Shown: one piece after another, positions 50,516 to 59,986 of the stretch | How the letters are laid out: every line of letters begins with the position of its first letter | How positions within the stretch are numbered: position 1 is the stretch's first letter | Position numbers and translations under genes: made by a program | Notes under the pieces: generated by a model | What the model saw: only the letters and a program-made list of their open reading frames with translations | The model's database searches: none | Told to the model about the DNA's origin: nothing | NCBI RefSeq assembly: GCF_000720325.1 | Contig: NZ_JOJM01000003.1 | Location: 496,001-560,000, forward strand | Reading direction: 5' to 3' | Source of the DNA: Streptomyces sp. NRRL B-1347 | GTDB lineage: Bacteria; Actinomycetota; Actinomycetes; Streptomycetales; Streptomycetaceae | Length of the DNA stretch: 64,000 bases

Positions 50516-52738
50516 TCAGCGCGTGGGCTGGAGTTCCCGCTCCGGGTCGGAGTAGGGGGCGCCGCCGTTGTCGCCGAGCTGCTTGTGGAGCTTCTCGCCC
50601 TCCACGTCGACGTTCGGCAGGATCTTGTTCAGCCAGCCCGGCAGGTACCAGGCGGACTTGCCGAGCAGCGCGAGGACGGCCGGGACGATCGCCATGCGGA
50701 CGACGAAGGCGTCGAACAGGACGGCGGCGGCGAGGCCGAAGCCCATGGTCTTGATGATGTCGTCGTCCTCCAGGATGAAGCCGGAGAAGACGCTGATCAT
50801 GATGACCGCGGCCGCGGCGACGACGCGCCCGCCGTGGGTGAAGCCGGTCACGATGGCCTCGCCCGGACGCGCCCCGTGGACGTACGCCTCACGCATGCGC
50901 GTCACGAGGAACACCTCGTAGTCCATCGCCAGACCGAACACCACACCGATCATGAAGATCGGCATCATGCTCATGATCGGGCCGGGCTGGTCGACGCCGA
51001 ACACGTTCGCGAGGTGGCCCTCCTGGAAGACCGCCACGACCGCGCCGAGCGCCGCGAGCACCGAGAGCAGGAAGCCGAGCGCCGCCTTCAGCGGTACCAG
51101 GATCGAGCGGAACACCAGCATCAGGAGCAGGAAGGCGAGGCCGACGACCAGGGCCAGGTACGGGATCAGCGCGTCGTCGAGGGTCTGCGAGAAGTCGATG
51201 ATCGAGGCCGTCTGGCCGGTGATCAGGACCTCGGCGCCGGTCTTGGACTCGATGGTGCCGATGTCGGAGCGGATCTTCTTGACCAGCGTCTCGGTGTCGT
51301 GGTCACTCGGTCCCGTCTTCGGCGTCGCGGACAGGATCGCCAGGTCGTCGGCCTTGTTCGGCGTCGCCGGGCTGACGGACACGATGCCGTCGACCTTCTT
51401 GAGCTCCTTGCCGACGTCCTCCGCGGCGGCACCGGCGCCCTTGTCCTTGTCGACGACGATCGTCAGCGGGCCGTTGAAGCCCTTGCCGAAGGAGTCCGAC
51501 AGCATGTCGTACGCCTTGCGCTGTGTGGTGTCCGGCGCGAAGGTGCCCTCGTCGGGCAGGCCGAGCTGCAGGTTGGCGGCCGGGGCGGCCACGGCGCCGA
51601 GACCGGCGATCGCGACGAGCAGCACGATCAGCGGGCGGCGCAGCACGAACCGGGCCCAGCGGGTGCCGAGCTTCGGCTTGGCGTTGGGGTCGGCGAACGG
51701 AACGCCGACGGGCTTCTTGCGGTCCTTGCGGCGCAGCGTCCTGCGGGGCGCGATGCCGAGCAGCGCCGGGATGAGGGTCAGCGCGATCAGGACGGCGATC
51801 ACGACCGTGCCGGCCGCGGCGAGGCCCATCTTGGTGAGCAGCGGGATGTTCACGACGGCGAGGCCGGAGAGGGCCACGATGACGGTGAGGCCCGCGAACA
51901 CCACCGCGGAGCCCGCGGTGCCGACGGCGCGTCCCGCGGCGTCCTCGGGGGTGCGGCCCTCCTCCCGCTCGGCGCGGTAGCGCGAGACGATGAACAGGGC
52001 GTAGTCGATGCCGACCGCGAGACCGATCATCGTGGCGAGCGTCGAGGTGGTGCTGGACAGCTCGAGCGTGCTGGCGAGCGCGGTGATGCCGGAGATGCCG
52101 ATGCCGACGCCGATGAGCGCGGTCAGGATCGGCATGCCCGCGGCGATCAGCGAGCCGAAGGTGATGAGCAGCACCACGGCGGAGATGCCGATGCCGATCA
52201 GCTCGGCGCTGCCGCCCAGCTCCTGCTCGGTCGGGACCGCGTCACCGCCCGCCTCGACCTTCAGACCGTCCTTGCGGGCGTCCTTGAGGGTGTCGACGAG
52301 CTTGTCCTTGACCTTGTCGGTCACCTCGGGTCCGGGGACCTTGTAGGACACGGTCGCGTAGACGGTGGTCGAGTCCTTGCTGACCGCGCCCGTCTTGAAC
52401 GGGTCGTCGACCTTGGAGACCTGGCCGCCCTTGCCGAGGCGGTCGATGAGCTTCTCGACCTTCGCCTTGTTCCCGGCGTCGGTGATCTTCTGGCCGTCGG
52501 GGGCGCGGAGCACCACACGGGCCGTGGCGCCGTCGGCGCTCGTCTCGGGGAACTTCTCGTCGAGCAGGTCGAAGGCCTTCTGCGACTCCGTGCCGGGCAT
52601 GGAGAAGACGTCGGCCGGAGCCTTGGGAGCCGAGGACGCTGCGACGCCCGCGCCGATGAACAGCAGCACCCATATGAGCGCCATCCACCAGCGCCGTCTG
52701 AAGGCGAGACGGCCCAGTTTGTAGAGGAACGTAGCCAC
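50516..52738 (-). CDS. MMPL/RND family exporter
   Basis: 740 residues in two repeats, each with one helix, an extracytoplasmic domain and a group of five to six helices. Family signs include ATMIGLAVGIDYALFIVSRY in the first half and IGVVFGLAMDYEVFLVTRMR in the second, the duplicated GxxxDY proton-relay sites. These export lipids or drugs using the proton gradient. GTG 52738 is chosen because the protein then begins ATFLYKLGRLAFRRRWWMAL, as in relatives; a G-rich site lies 13 bases upstream. An operator about 200 bp upstream suggests regulator control, but no regulator gene is next to it. Confidence 0.92.
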   Translation of the reverse strand: MATFLYKLGRLAFRRRWWMALIWVLLFIGAGVAASSAPKAPADVFSMPGTESQKAFDLLDEKFPETSADGATARVVLRAPDGQKITDAGNKAKVEKLIDRLGKGGQVSKVDDPFKTGAVSKDSTTVYATVSYKVPGPEVTDKVKDKLVDTLKDARKDGLKVEAGGDAVPTEQELGGSAELIGIGISAVVLLITFGSLIAAGMPILTALIGVGIGISGITALASTLELSSTTSTLATMIGLAVGIDYALFIVSRYRAEREEGRTPEDAAGRAVGTAGSAVVFAGLTVIVALSGLAVVNIPLLTKMGLAAAGTVVIAVLIALTLIPALLGIAPRRTLRRKDRKKPVGVPFADPNAKPKLGTRWARFVLRRPLIVLLVAIAGLGAVAAPAANLQLGLPDEGTFAPDTTQRKAYDMLSDSFGKGFNGPLTIVVDKDKGAGAAAEDVGKELKKVDGIVSVSPATPNKADDLAILSATPKTGPSDHDTETLVKKIRSDIGTIESKTGAEVLITGQTASIIDFSQTLDDALIPYLALVVGLAFLLLMLVFRSILVPLKAALGFLLSVLAALGAVVAVFQEGHLANVFGVDQPGPIMSMMPIFMIGVVFGLAMDYEVFLVTRMREAYVHGARPGEAIVTGFTHGGRVVAAAAVIMISVFSGFILEDDDIIKTMGFGLAAAVLFDAFVVRMAIVPAVLALLGKSAWYLPGWLNKILPNVDVEGEKLHKQLGDNGGAPYSDPERELQPTR

Positions 52739-53266
52739 GGCGAACGAGACTCCCGTCGGGATTGGCAGGCAGGACCGACCGTCCGGCGGCAGCGCGCCGC
52801 GCGACAGGGTTGGGTCGGCAGGATCCACTCCATGGTGACGGCAGCAAACCGCGCGGAAGTCAGACTGCGGGCCGGAGTCCGCGCCCACGTCCGTCGTAGT
52901 CGGAAGTCGGCCGACTCATCCTCGGGTAGGAGACGCGATGAGTACATGTAGATCTCATGTACCAGGGGTGTGACCTGCGTCTCTTGGTCAACAACCCTCT
53001 TTTCAATTCGGGCATTTCACTCGAATCCCGAACCTTTTCGACAGATGTCGTTTGAGACACCGCAAGCGCCACACGGGTCCCGCGCGGCATCGCCGGCGCC
53101 GCCCGGCCGCCACCCCATGACGTGCGCCGCGGCGGCGCTGCCGCACCGTCTCCAACGATGCGGCCCGGTGGCGTGTTCCAGAGGGGCGGCGGGCGGCCCG
53201 CGGCAGGACCGCCCGCTCACTCAAGGCCCCCTAGGGGACGGTCCCCTTCGGCGCCCCGCGGCGGAG
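52739..53266. other. 528-bp gap upstream of the MMPL gene
   Basis: I see no supported gene. The stretch 52,960-53,060 is notably AT-rich for this window and probably carries the MMPL promoter. A strong operator lies at its start (52942-52962). Confidence 0.45.
52942..52962. promoter_or_regulatory. Operator GTACATG-N7-CATGTAC upstream of the MMPL gene
   Basis: Perfect 7-bp arms around TAGATCT. TetR-type repressors of MMPL exporters often use such sites. The nearest TetR gene in the window is far away, so the regulator is unknown. Confidence 0.68.
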
Positions 53267-54145
53267 TCAGGGCTTCCGCATGACCTCGATGACACTGGCG
53301 AAGCTGTCCCCGCCGTGGCCCGCGGCGTGTGTCCGCTCCATGAAGGCCTTCAACAGCTCCGGCAGGGCGTTGTCGACGCCGCGGTCGGCCGCCGCGTGGA
53401 TGAGGTGGCCGATCGCGACGATCTGCACGTCGACGGTCGCGTCGTCGCCCGGGTAGCCGCCCTCCTCCACCTGGGCCGCGTACCGGCTGATGAAGCCGCT
53501 CACGGCACCGCCGAGCCAGCGAAGGGCGAGCGGCGCGAACTCCGTCGCCTTCGCCCCGTCGGCGCCGACGAGCGCGGTGCCGTGCAGCCAGCCGCCGAAG
53601 GCCGCCCACATCAGGCCGAGGAGGGCCACGTCGTACAGCGAGGCGAAGCCCGCGTCCTCGCCGAGGAACAGCGGGTCGCCGAGCGCCTCCAGAGCGGGCT
53701 CGTAGGTGTCGAAGGCGGTCCGCAGACCGCTGTAGAGGAGCATCATCTCGGGGCTACCGACGCCCGGCGGGGTGGTCATGACCGCCCCGTCCAGGTAGTC
53801 GACGCCGTGCGCGGCGGCCCACGCGGCGAACTCCCGGGCCTGCTCGGGCGAGCCGGTGGTGAGGTTGACGAGCGTGCGCCCCGCGAGCGTCGCGACGGCC
53901 GGGTCGACGACCGCGTGCAGCGCGTCGTAGTCGAGGACGCAGGCGATCACCAACTCGCTCGCCGCCACGGCCTCTCCCGGGGTCGCCGCCACCCGGGCGC
54001 CGCGGGCGGCGAGGGCCTCCGCCTTCGCCGGGGTGCGGTTCCACACCGTGGTCTCGTGGCCACGCTCCAGGAGGGCGGCGGCGAGGGCCGCGCCCATGTT
54101 GCCCAGGCCGATGACGGTGACGGGGGTACGACGTTCAGCGTTCAT
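53267..54145 (-). CDS. Imine-reductase-like NAD(P)-dependent oxidoreductase
   Basis: 292 residues. NADPH-binding VTVIGLGNMGAALAAALLER, with WNRTPAKAEAL after strand 2, and the catalytic-site text VDYLDGAVMTTPPGVGSPEM. C-terminal helices (LALRWLGGAVSGFISRYAAQ) build the swapped dimer typical of imine reductases and related beta-hydroxyacid-dehydrogenase-fold enzymes. ATG 54145 has AAGGAG upstream. It is divergent from a GlxA-type AraC gene that probably controls it. Confidence 0.84.
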   Translation of the reverse strand: MNAERRTPVTVIGLGNMGAALAAALLERGHETTVWNRTPAKAEALAARGARVAATPGEAVAASELVIACVLDYDALHAVVDPAVATLAGRTLVNLTTGSPEQAREFAAWAAAHGVDYLDGAVMTTPPGVGSPEMMLLYSGLRTAFDTYEPALEALGDPLFLGEDAGFASLYDVALLGLMWAAFGGWLHGTALVGADGAKATEFAPLALRWLGGAVSGFISRYAAQVEEGGYPGDDATVDVQIVAIGHLIHAAADRGVDNALPELLKAFMERTHAAGHGGDSFASVIEVMRKP

Positions 54146-54327
54146 TGCGTGCTTGCTCCTTGTGCGTCCGCAGGACGCGGTCGTATCCGTACGTCCGCCT
54201 GCTGCGGTGCCGTCCGTGGTGATCCGGTACGAGAACCCTCGCAGCGGGCCCAAGGGCGGGACAGTGACAGCGGTGACGTTGATCACCAAATTCCTGCCAC
54301 GCCCCGGAGCGGCCGTATCGTCGCCGC

Positions 54328-55350
54328 ATGAGCGCTGGTTCCGTCGCGGTGGTCGTGACCGAGGAGATCGGGGTCCCCTCCTGGGACCTGTACGAACTGA
54401 GCATCCCGTGCACGGTGTTCGGCAAGCCCCAGCCGGACCTCGCCGAGCACTGGTACGACCTGAGGCTGTGCGGCACCGGGGGTGGGTCCGGCGCGCGGGA
54501 CGCCGCCGCCCATCCGTTCGGCGTCTCGCTGCGCACGCCGTACGGCCTCGACGACCTGGCCGACGCGGACACCGTGATCGTGCCGTCGGTGCCGGACCCC
54601 TGCGTGGAGGACGGCGAGCCCCTGCCGGAGGACCTCGTCGACGCGCTGCGCCGCGCCCACGCGGCGGGCGCGCGGATGGTGTCGCTGTGCACCGGCGCGT
54701 TCGCGCTCGCCGAGGCGGGCCTGCTCGACGGCCGCCGCGCCACGGCGCACTGGCAGCACACCGGCCAACTGGCGGCGCGCTACCCGAAGGTCGAGGTCGA
54801 CGACTCGGTCCTGTACGTCGACGAGGGGGACGTGCTGACCAGCGCGGGCCTGACGGCGGGCCTGGACCTGTGTCTGCACCTGGTGCGCCGCGACCTCGGC
54901 GCGCACGTCGCCAACCAGCTCGCGCGCCGCATGGTGGTGCCCGCGCACCGGCCCGGCGGGCAGGCCCAGTTCATCGACCTGTCGGTGCCCGAGGCCGACG
55001 ACGCCGGCCTGAGCCCCGTCCTGGAGTGGGCGCGCCGGCACCTCGACGAACCGCTGACGGTCGAGGACCTGGCGCGCCGGGCCGCGATGAGCCCGCGCAC
55101 CTTCTACCGGCGGCTCCAGGCGGCCACCGGCACCACGCCCCTCCAGTGGCTCCTGAACCAGCGCCTGGCCCGGGCGCAGAGCCTCCTGGAGGCGACGGAC
55201 CTGCCGGTCGAGAAGGTCGGTGAACTCAGCGGCCTCGGCACGGCGAACAACCTCCGCCACCACTTCCTCAAGCACGTGGGGGTCCCGCCGAGCGACTACC
55301 GCCGGGCGTTCTCGCGGTCGGGCCGGGCGGCGGAGCCCCTGACGGCGTGA
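54328..55350 (+). CDS. GlxA-type AraC family regulator
   Basis: 340 residues. An N-terminal PfpI/DJ-1-like domain (residues 1-185, with MVSLCTGAFALAEAGLLDG at the elbow) and a C-terminal AraC domain (about 230-325) with LTVEDLARRAAMSPRTFYRR and a second HTH VEKVGELSGLGTANNLRHHF. It is divergent from the imine-reductase-like gene, the likely target. A TATCGT box eight bases before ATG 54328 and the lack of a ribosome site suggest a leaderless transcript. It is the second GlxA-type regulator in the window. Confidence 0.9.
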   Translation: MSAGSVAVVVTEEIGVPSWDLYELSIPCTVFGKPQPDLAEHWYDLRLCGTGGGSGARDAAAHPFGVSLRTPYGLDDLADADTVIVPSVPDPCVEDGEPLPEDLVDALRRAHAAGARMVSLCTGAFALAEAGLLDGRRATAHWQHTGQLAARYPKVEVDDSVLYVDEGDVLTSAGLTAGLDLCLHLVRRDLGAHVANQLARRMVVPAHRPGGQAQFIDLSVPEADDAGLSPVLEWARRHLDEPLTVEDLARRAAMSPRTFYRRLQAATGTTPLQWLLNQRLARAQSLLEATDLPVEKVGELSGLGTANNLRHHFLKHVGVPPSDYRRAFSRSGRAAEPLTA

Positions 55351-55372
55351 CCCGGAGCCGGGCGCGTCCGGC

Positions 55373-56965
55373 TCAGCGCGCCCCGGCCGCGGGCGGAGCC
55401 TCCGCGGGCACCCGGGCGAGCAGCGCCCGCTTGTCGGGCTTGCCGCTCGGCGCCACCGGTACGTCCGTGACGACGGTCAGCGTGGACGGCAGCCCCGGAA
55501 CGCCCAATTCCGCCTCGACGTACGCCCGTACGGAGTCCAGGGCGGGCGTGCGGCCCGGCGCCGCGACGACGAAGGCGTGCGCGGCCTCGCCCGTGCGCCG
55601 GTCCGGAGCGGCCACGACGTACGCCCGGTCGACGTCGGGGTGGGTGGCCAGGGCCTGCTCGACGGCGCCGCAGTAGTGCACGACCGCGTTGACGATGACG
55701 ATGTCGCGGCTGCGGCCCGTGAGGTGGAGGAAGCCGTGCGCGTCCAGGTACCCCACGTCGCGGGTGCGCACCCAGCCGTCGCGCAGCACCTGGGCGGTCT
55801 CCGCCTCGTCCCGCCAGTAGCCGCTCATGGCGCAGGGCGTGCGCGCCCAGATCTCGCCGGTGCCGCCCGTCGGGACGGGGACGCCCTCGGCGTCGCGCAC
55901 GCTCAGCTCGGTGCGCGCCCAGGGGCGGCCCACGGAGGTGGCGGCCTCCTCGGGCCCGTGCGCGAGGTCGTCGGGCGTCAGGAGGGTGAGCATGCCCGCC
56001 TCGGTCTGGCCGTACGCCTGGTGCACGGCGGTGCCGAGGCGCTCCACCGCCTCGGCGAGCGCGTGCGGGGCGAGCGGGGAACCGGCCACGATCAGCACCC
56101 GCAGGCCGCTGAGGTCGGCGGCGCGGCCGGGCCCGGCGCGCAGCGCGTCGAGCACGTGGTGCAGCCGGGGCACGGTCATCAGCAGGGCGGTGATCCGCAG
56201 GCGCTCGATGAGCCGGGGGAACTCCAGCGGGGGCGCGGGGATGACGGCGGTGCCGCCGCCGAGGAGGCACAGGCCCAGGTGCTCGAACATGACGGCGCTG
56301 GTGAGGGTGCCGAACAGCAGGAAGCGCCGGTAACCGGCCGCGAGGCGCGTGATCCGGTCGTCCCAGCGGGCGGGCTGCCAGGACCAGTACGCGGTGAGCG
56401 CGCGGTAGTCGAGGACACAGCCCTTGGGGTGACCGGTGCTGCCGCTGGTGAGGTGGACCAGGGCCGCGTCGCCCGGGCGGCCGCGCGCCACGAGGCCGTC
56501 GCCGGGCAGCGGTCCGGCGTGCGGGTGGGCCGCGAGCAGATCCCTTTCGAGCCGCAGGACGGGGATGTCCCCCGCGGCGCGCAGCAGTTCGGGGCGGGCC
56601 GGGGCGGCGTCGGTGACGACCACGTCGACATCGGCGTCGTCGGCGGCGAGGACGTGGGCGAGCTGAGCCGGCGTCAGGCCGGGGCGAAGGCCCGTCACCC
56701 GGCAGCCGAGCAGATGGGCCGCGATCTGCACCGCGAAGCCTTCGGGCGTGACGTCCGTGGCGAGGGCGAGGGAGCGGCCGGGGCCGAGTCCCGCCGCGCG
56801 CAGCCCGGCCGCACACCGGGTGATGAGCGAGAGCACCTCGCCGCGCGTGACGGCACGCGAGCGGTGCTCGAAGGCCACCGAGGCGGGATGACGGCGGAAC
56901 GCGTCGATCAGGGCCTGCGGGAAGGGCCGTTCCGTCGAATTGCTCGCTTTGCGTCCGTTTTCCAC
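55373..56965 (-). CDS. ANL-superfamily adenylating ligase
   Basis: 530 residues. The P-loop LTSGSTGHPKG, the YGQTEAGML motif, RTRDVGYLDAHGFLHLTGRS and the C-terminal catalytic Lys in SGKPDKRALL are all present. This is an AMP-forming acyl/aryl-CoA synthetase or loading ligase; the acid cannot be predicted, and no fused carrier domain is present. It is divergent from the flavin monooxygenase gene across a 277-bp gap and convergent with the GlxA-type gene. Confidence 0.89.
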   Translation of the reverse strand: MENGRKASNSTERPFPQALIDAFRRHPASVAFEHRSRAVTRGEVLSLITRCAAGLRAAGLGPGRSLALATDVTPEGFAVQIAAHLLGCRVTGLRPGLTPAQLAHVLAADDADVDVVVTDAAPARPELLRAAGDIPVLRLERDLLAAHPHAGPLPGDGLVARGRPGDAALVHLTSGSTGHPKGCVLDYRALTAYWSWQPARWDDRITRLAAGYRRFLLFGTLTSAVMFEHLGLCLLGGGTAVIPAPPLEFPRLIERLRITALLMTVPRLHHVLDALRAGPGRAADLSGLRVLIVAGSPLAPHALAEAVERLGTAVHQAYGQTEAGMLTLLTPDDLAHGPEEAATSVGRPWARTELSVRDAEGVPVPTGGTGEIWARTPCAMSGYWRDEAETAQVLRDGWVRTRDVGYLDAHGFLHLTGRSRDIVIVNAVVHYCGAVEQALATHPDVDRAYVVAAPDRRTGEAAHAFVVAAPGRTPALDSVRAYVEAELGVPGLPSTLTVVTDVPVAPSGKPDKRALLARVPAEAPPAAGAR

Positions 56966-57155
56966 GGGGCATCCGTTTCGGAGGATGAAACAGCGTCACA
57001 GGGAATGAGGGTGCAGAACAGGAAAGCGACGAACGATCTCTGGCCGGATTTCACCCGGGGGCCGACCGGCCAGGCTCACGGTATCGCTCGACCCCCTTCC
57101 CACAAGCCCTCATTCCGTGTGACGCACGCCACATCAAGGCGCCCTGGCGGGCCGC

Positions 57156-57184
57156 TTGAAGTGTCAACTAGCGTGATGTATCCG
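57156..57184 (+). promoter_or_regulatory. Possible promoter of the monooxygenase operon
   Basis: TTGAAG (57156-57161) and TATCCG (57179-57184) are separated by 17 bp. The predicted start, about 57191, gives a 50-base leader before the GTG at 57243. Confidence 0.45.
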
Positions 57185-57242
57185 CTCGTTGAAGCCTCTC
57201 ACCGGGGACGTCGGCGACGCTCACCGGAGACGGGAGCAAGGC

Positions 57243-58850
57243 GTGCCTAACGGTGGCTTGATTGACTACTTGATAGTCGGCGCGGGACCCGCTGGACTCC
57301 AGGCCGGATATTTCCTTGACCGCTCCGGCCACAGCTATCTCATCGTCGAGTCCGGAACAGCTCCGGGAACGTTCTTCACGCGTTTCCCGCGACACCGGAA
57401 ACTCATATCGATCAACAAGGTGCACACCGGCTGGGACGACCCCGAGCTGAGGCTGCGCACCGACTGGAACTCGCTCCTCTCGTACGAGGGCGCCCCGCTG
57501 TTCACCGAGCGCACCCCGCGCTACTTCCCGGCCGCCGACGACATGGTCCGCTACCTGGCGGACTTCGCCGCGACGCACCGGCTCAACGTCCGGTACGGCA
57601 CCCGCGTCACCGGGATCAGCAGGCCGGGGCCGCCCGCGGGGACCGGCGACTTCACCGTCCGCACCGCGGACGGCACCGTCCTGCGCGCCCGGCGCCTGAT
57701 CATGGCCACCGGCGTCAGCCTGCCCTACGTACCCCCGGACATCGAGGGCGTCGAGACCGCCGAGCGGTACGACGACGTGTCGGTCGACCCGGACGACTTC
57801 ACCGGCGAGCGGGTGCTGATCATCGGGCGCGGCAATTCCGGCTTCGAGACGGCGGACAACCTGATCGAGACGGCGGCCGTCATCCATCTGGCCGGACCCG
57901 GTTCGCTGCGCATGGCGTGGCAGACGCACTTCGTGGGGCATCTGCGGGCGGTGAACAACAATTTCCTGGACACCTACCAGCTGAAATCGCAGAACGCGCT
58001 CCTCGACGGCCGGGTGCTCGCCGTGCGCAAGCAGCCCGACGGCACGTATGTGGCCGCGGTGAGCTTCGCCCGGGTCGACGAAGTGGTCAAGGAGATACCG
58101 TACGACCGCGTCATTCTCGCCACCGGATTCCGCTTCGACGCGTCCCTTTTCGCCCCGGAATGCCGCCCGCGGCTCACCATCAACGATCGGTTTCCGGCGC
58201 AGACCGACGCCTGGGAATCCGTCGACGTCCCCGATCTGTTCTTCGCGGGCACGCTCACCCAGGTGCGGGACTTCAAGAAATCGACCAGCGGATTCATCCA
58301 TGGATTCCGCTACGGCGTACGGGCGTTGCACCGCATCCTCGAACGCCGCTACCACGGCGTGCCCTGGCCCGGCAGGGACCTTCCGGCCACCGCGGCGGCG
58401 GCCGCGGACGCCGTGATCGCGCGCGTCAACCGCAGCTCCGCGCTCTGGCAGCAGTTCGGCGTCATGGCCGACGCGCTGCTGCTCGGCACCGACGGCGGTC
58501 TGCGCCACTGCGAGGAGGTGCCGGTCGACCACCTCCACCGCGCGGTCGCGCAGGGGCACTTCGGCGACGTGACGCGGTACTTCGGCGTCACCCTCGAGTA
58601 CGGCGCCGACCACGACCGCGTCGACCCGTTCGACATCGGGGTCGGCCGGGTGGGGCAGCGCGACACCAGCGGACTCGACGGGCGCTATCTGCACCCGGTC
58701 GTCCGCGCCTACCGCGCGGGGGAGCTCCTGGCCGAGCACCACCTCACCGAGAACCTGGAGAACGAGTGGGACAGCGAGGAGGTCCACCGCGCCCCGCTCC
58801 TGGCCTTCCTGCGCGAGCACCTCGCCCCGGACAGCGCGGGCCGCGCCTGA
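57243..58850 (+). CDS. FAD-dependent monooxygenase (FMO/FOXRED-like)
   Basis: 535 residues. FAD-binding IVGAGPAGLQAGYFL at the N-terminus, a second Rossmann motif IIGRGNSGFETADNL near residue 197 for NADPH, and a FMO-like ATG-type motif (IMATGVSLPY, ILATGFRFD). It resembles flavin monooxygenases and the FOXRED2 group, with about 120 extra C-terminal residues. GTG 57243 has GGGAGCAAGG upstream. It starts an operon with an alpha-hydroxy-acid oxidase, P450 and antiporter; its stop overlaps the next start by one base (TGATG). Confidence 0.86.
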   Translation: MPNGGLIDYLIVGAGPAGLQAGYFLDRSGHSYLIVESGTAPGTFFTRFPRHRKLISINKVHTGWDDPELRLRTDWNSLLSYEGAPLFTERTPRYFPAADDMVRYLADFAATHRLNVRYGTRVTGISRPGPPAGTGDFTVRTADGTVLRARRLIMATGVSLPYVPPDIEGVETAERYDDVSVDPDDFTGERVLIIGRGNSGFETADNLIETAAVIHLAGPGSLRMAWQTHFVGHLRAVNNNFLDTYQLKSQNALLDGRVLAVRKQPDGTYVAAVSFARVDEVVKEIPYDRVILATGFRFDASLFAPECRPRLTINDRFPAQTDAWESVDVPDLFFAGTLTQVRDFKKSTSGFIHGFRYGVRALHRILERRYHGVPWPGRDLPATAAAAADAVIARVNRSSALWQQFGVMADALLLGTDGGLRHCEEVPVDHLHRAVAQGHFGDVTRYFGVTLEYGADHDRVDPFDIGVGRVGQRDTSGLDGRYLHPVVRAYRAGELLAEHHLTENLENEWDSEEVHRAPLLAFLREHLAPDSAGRA

Positions 58851-59986
58851 TGTCCCGCATCGAGGAGCTGCACGACCGCGCCCGCGCCGCACTCGACCCC
58901 GTCCACTACGACTACTACGCCGGGGGCAGCGGAGCCGAGACCGCCCTCGCCGACAACGCACGCGCTTTCGCCGAACTGGCCCTGCTGCCGCGGGTGCTGC
59001 GCGGCAACGACCGGCGGGACACCGCTGTCGCCCTGCTCGGCGACCGGGCCTCGCTGCCGGTGGTCGTCTCCCCCACCGCCTTCCACCGCCTCGCCCACCC
59101 CGAGGGCGAGCGCGCCACCGCCCGCGCCGCCGCGCACGCCGGGACCGTCCTGGTGACCAGCATGGCGGCCACCGTGGCCGTCGCCGAGGTCACGGCCGCG
59201 GCGCGGACCGTGCGCGCCGACGCCGCCGTGTGGTTCCAGGTCTCCTTCCATCCGGACGACGACGTCACGACCGCCCTCGTCCGCCGCGCCGAGAAGGCGG
59301 GCTGCACGGCCCTGGTGGTCACCGTGGACACCGCGGTGTTCGGCCGCCGCACGCGCGACGAGCGCAACGGCTTCCACGACCTGCCGCCGGACCTCGCGCC
59401 CGAGAACCTGCGCGACCTGCCCGGCGCGCCCCCGGGCGGCACCCTGCGCATCGCCATGTCACCGGAGTTCACCTGGCGGCACCTGCGCCGCCTGCGCGAC
59501 CTGACGAGCCTGCCCGTGGTCCTCAAGGGAGTGCTGCACCCGCTGGACGCGCGCACCGCCGTCGACGAGGGCGTGGACGCCATCTGGGTGTCCAACCACG
59601 GCGGCCGCCAGCTCGACGCGGCGCCGGGTGCCCTGCGGGCGCTGCCGCGCGTCGCCGCGGCCGTCGTCGGGCGCGTGCCCGTGCTCCTTGACGGCGGGGT
59701 CCGCTCCGGGGCCGACGTCGCGGCCGCCCTCGCGCTCGGCGCCACGGCGGTCGGCGTGGGCAGGCCCGTGCTGTGGGGGCTCGCGGCGGACGGCGAGGCG
59801 GGCGTGCGGGAGGTCCTGGAGCTGCTGCGGTCGGAGTTCGACCACGTCCTCACCCTGTGCGGCGGCCGAAGGCCCGGCGACCTCACGGCCGACATGGTCG
59901 TCAGGAGGGAGTGGCCGCCCGTGCCCGCAGCCGAAGCGCCGGTCGGACAGGACGGCCGGGCAGGGCCGTCGGGGCAGCCGCGATGA
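58850..59986 (+). CDS. FMN-dependent alpha-hydroxy-acid oxidase
   Basis: 378 residues. The core text (YDYYAGGSGAETALADNARA, VSPTAFHRLAHPEGERATAR, VLKGVLHPLDARTAVDEGVD, WVSNHGGRQLDAAPGALRAL, LLDGGVRSGADVAAALALGA) is the L-lactate/glycolate/mandelate oxidase family, with the catalytic His in NHGGRQ. It oxidises a 2-hydroxy acid to a 2-keto acid and makes hydrogen peroxide or passes electrons on. In natural-product clusters such enzymes make mandelate-type keto acids. It overlaps both neighbours (TGATG upstream, ATGA downstream), so it belongs to one operon. Confidence 0.9.
   Translation: MSRIEELHDRARAALDPVHYDYYAGGSGAETALADNARAFAELALLPRVLRGNDRRDTAVALLGDRASLPVVVSPTAFHRLAHPEGERATARAAAHAGTVLVTSMAATVAVAEVTAAARTVRADAAVWFQVSFHPDDDVTTALVRRAEKAGCTALVVTVDTAVFGRRTRDERNGFHDLPPDLAPENLRDLPGAPPGGTLRIAMSPEFTWRHLRRLRDLTSLPVVLKGVLHPLDARTAVDEGVDAIWVSNHGGRQLDAAPGALRALPRVAAAVVGRVPVLLDGGVRSGADVAAALALGATAVGVGRPVLWGLAADGEAGVREVLELLRSEFDHVLTLCGGRRPGDLTADMVVRREWPPVPAAEAPVGQDGRAGPSGQPR

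Noticed and set aside
50108..52951. A 947-residue plus-strand open frame
   Set aside because: A His/Asp/Arg-rich shadow of the MMPL exporter.
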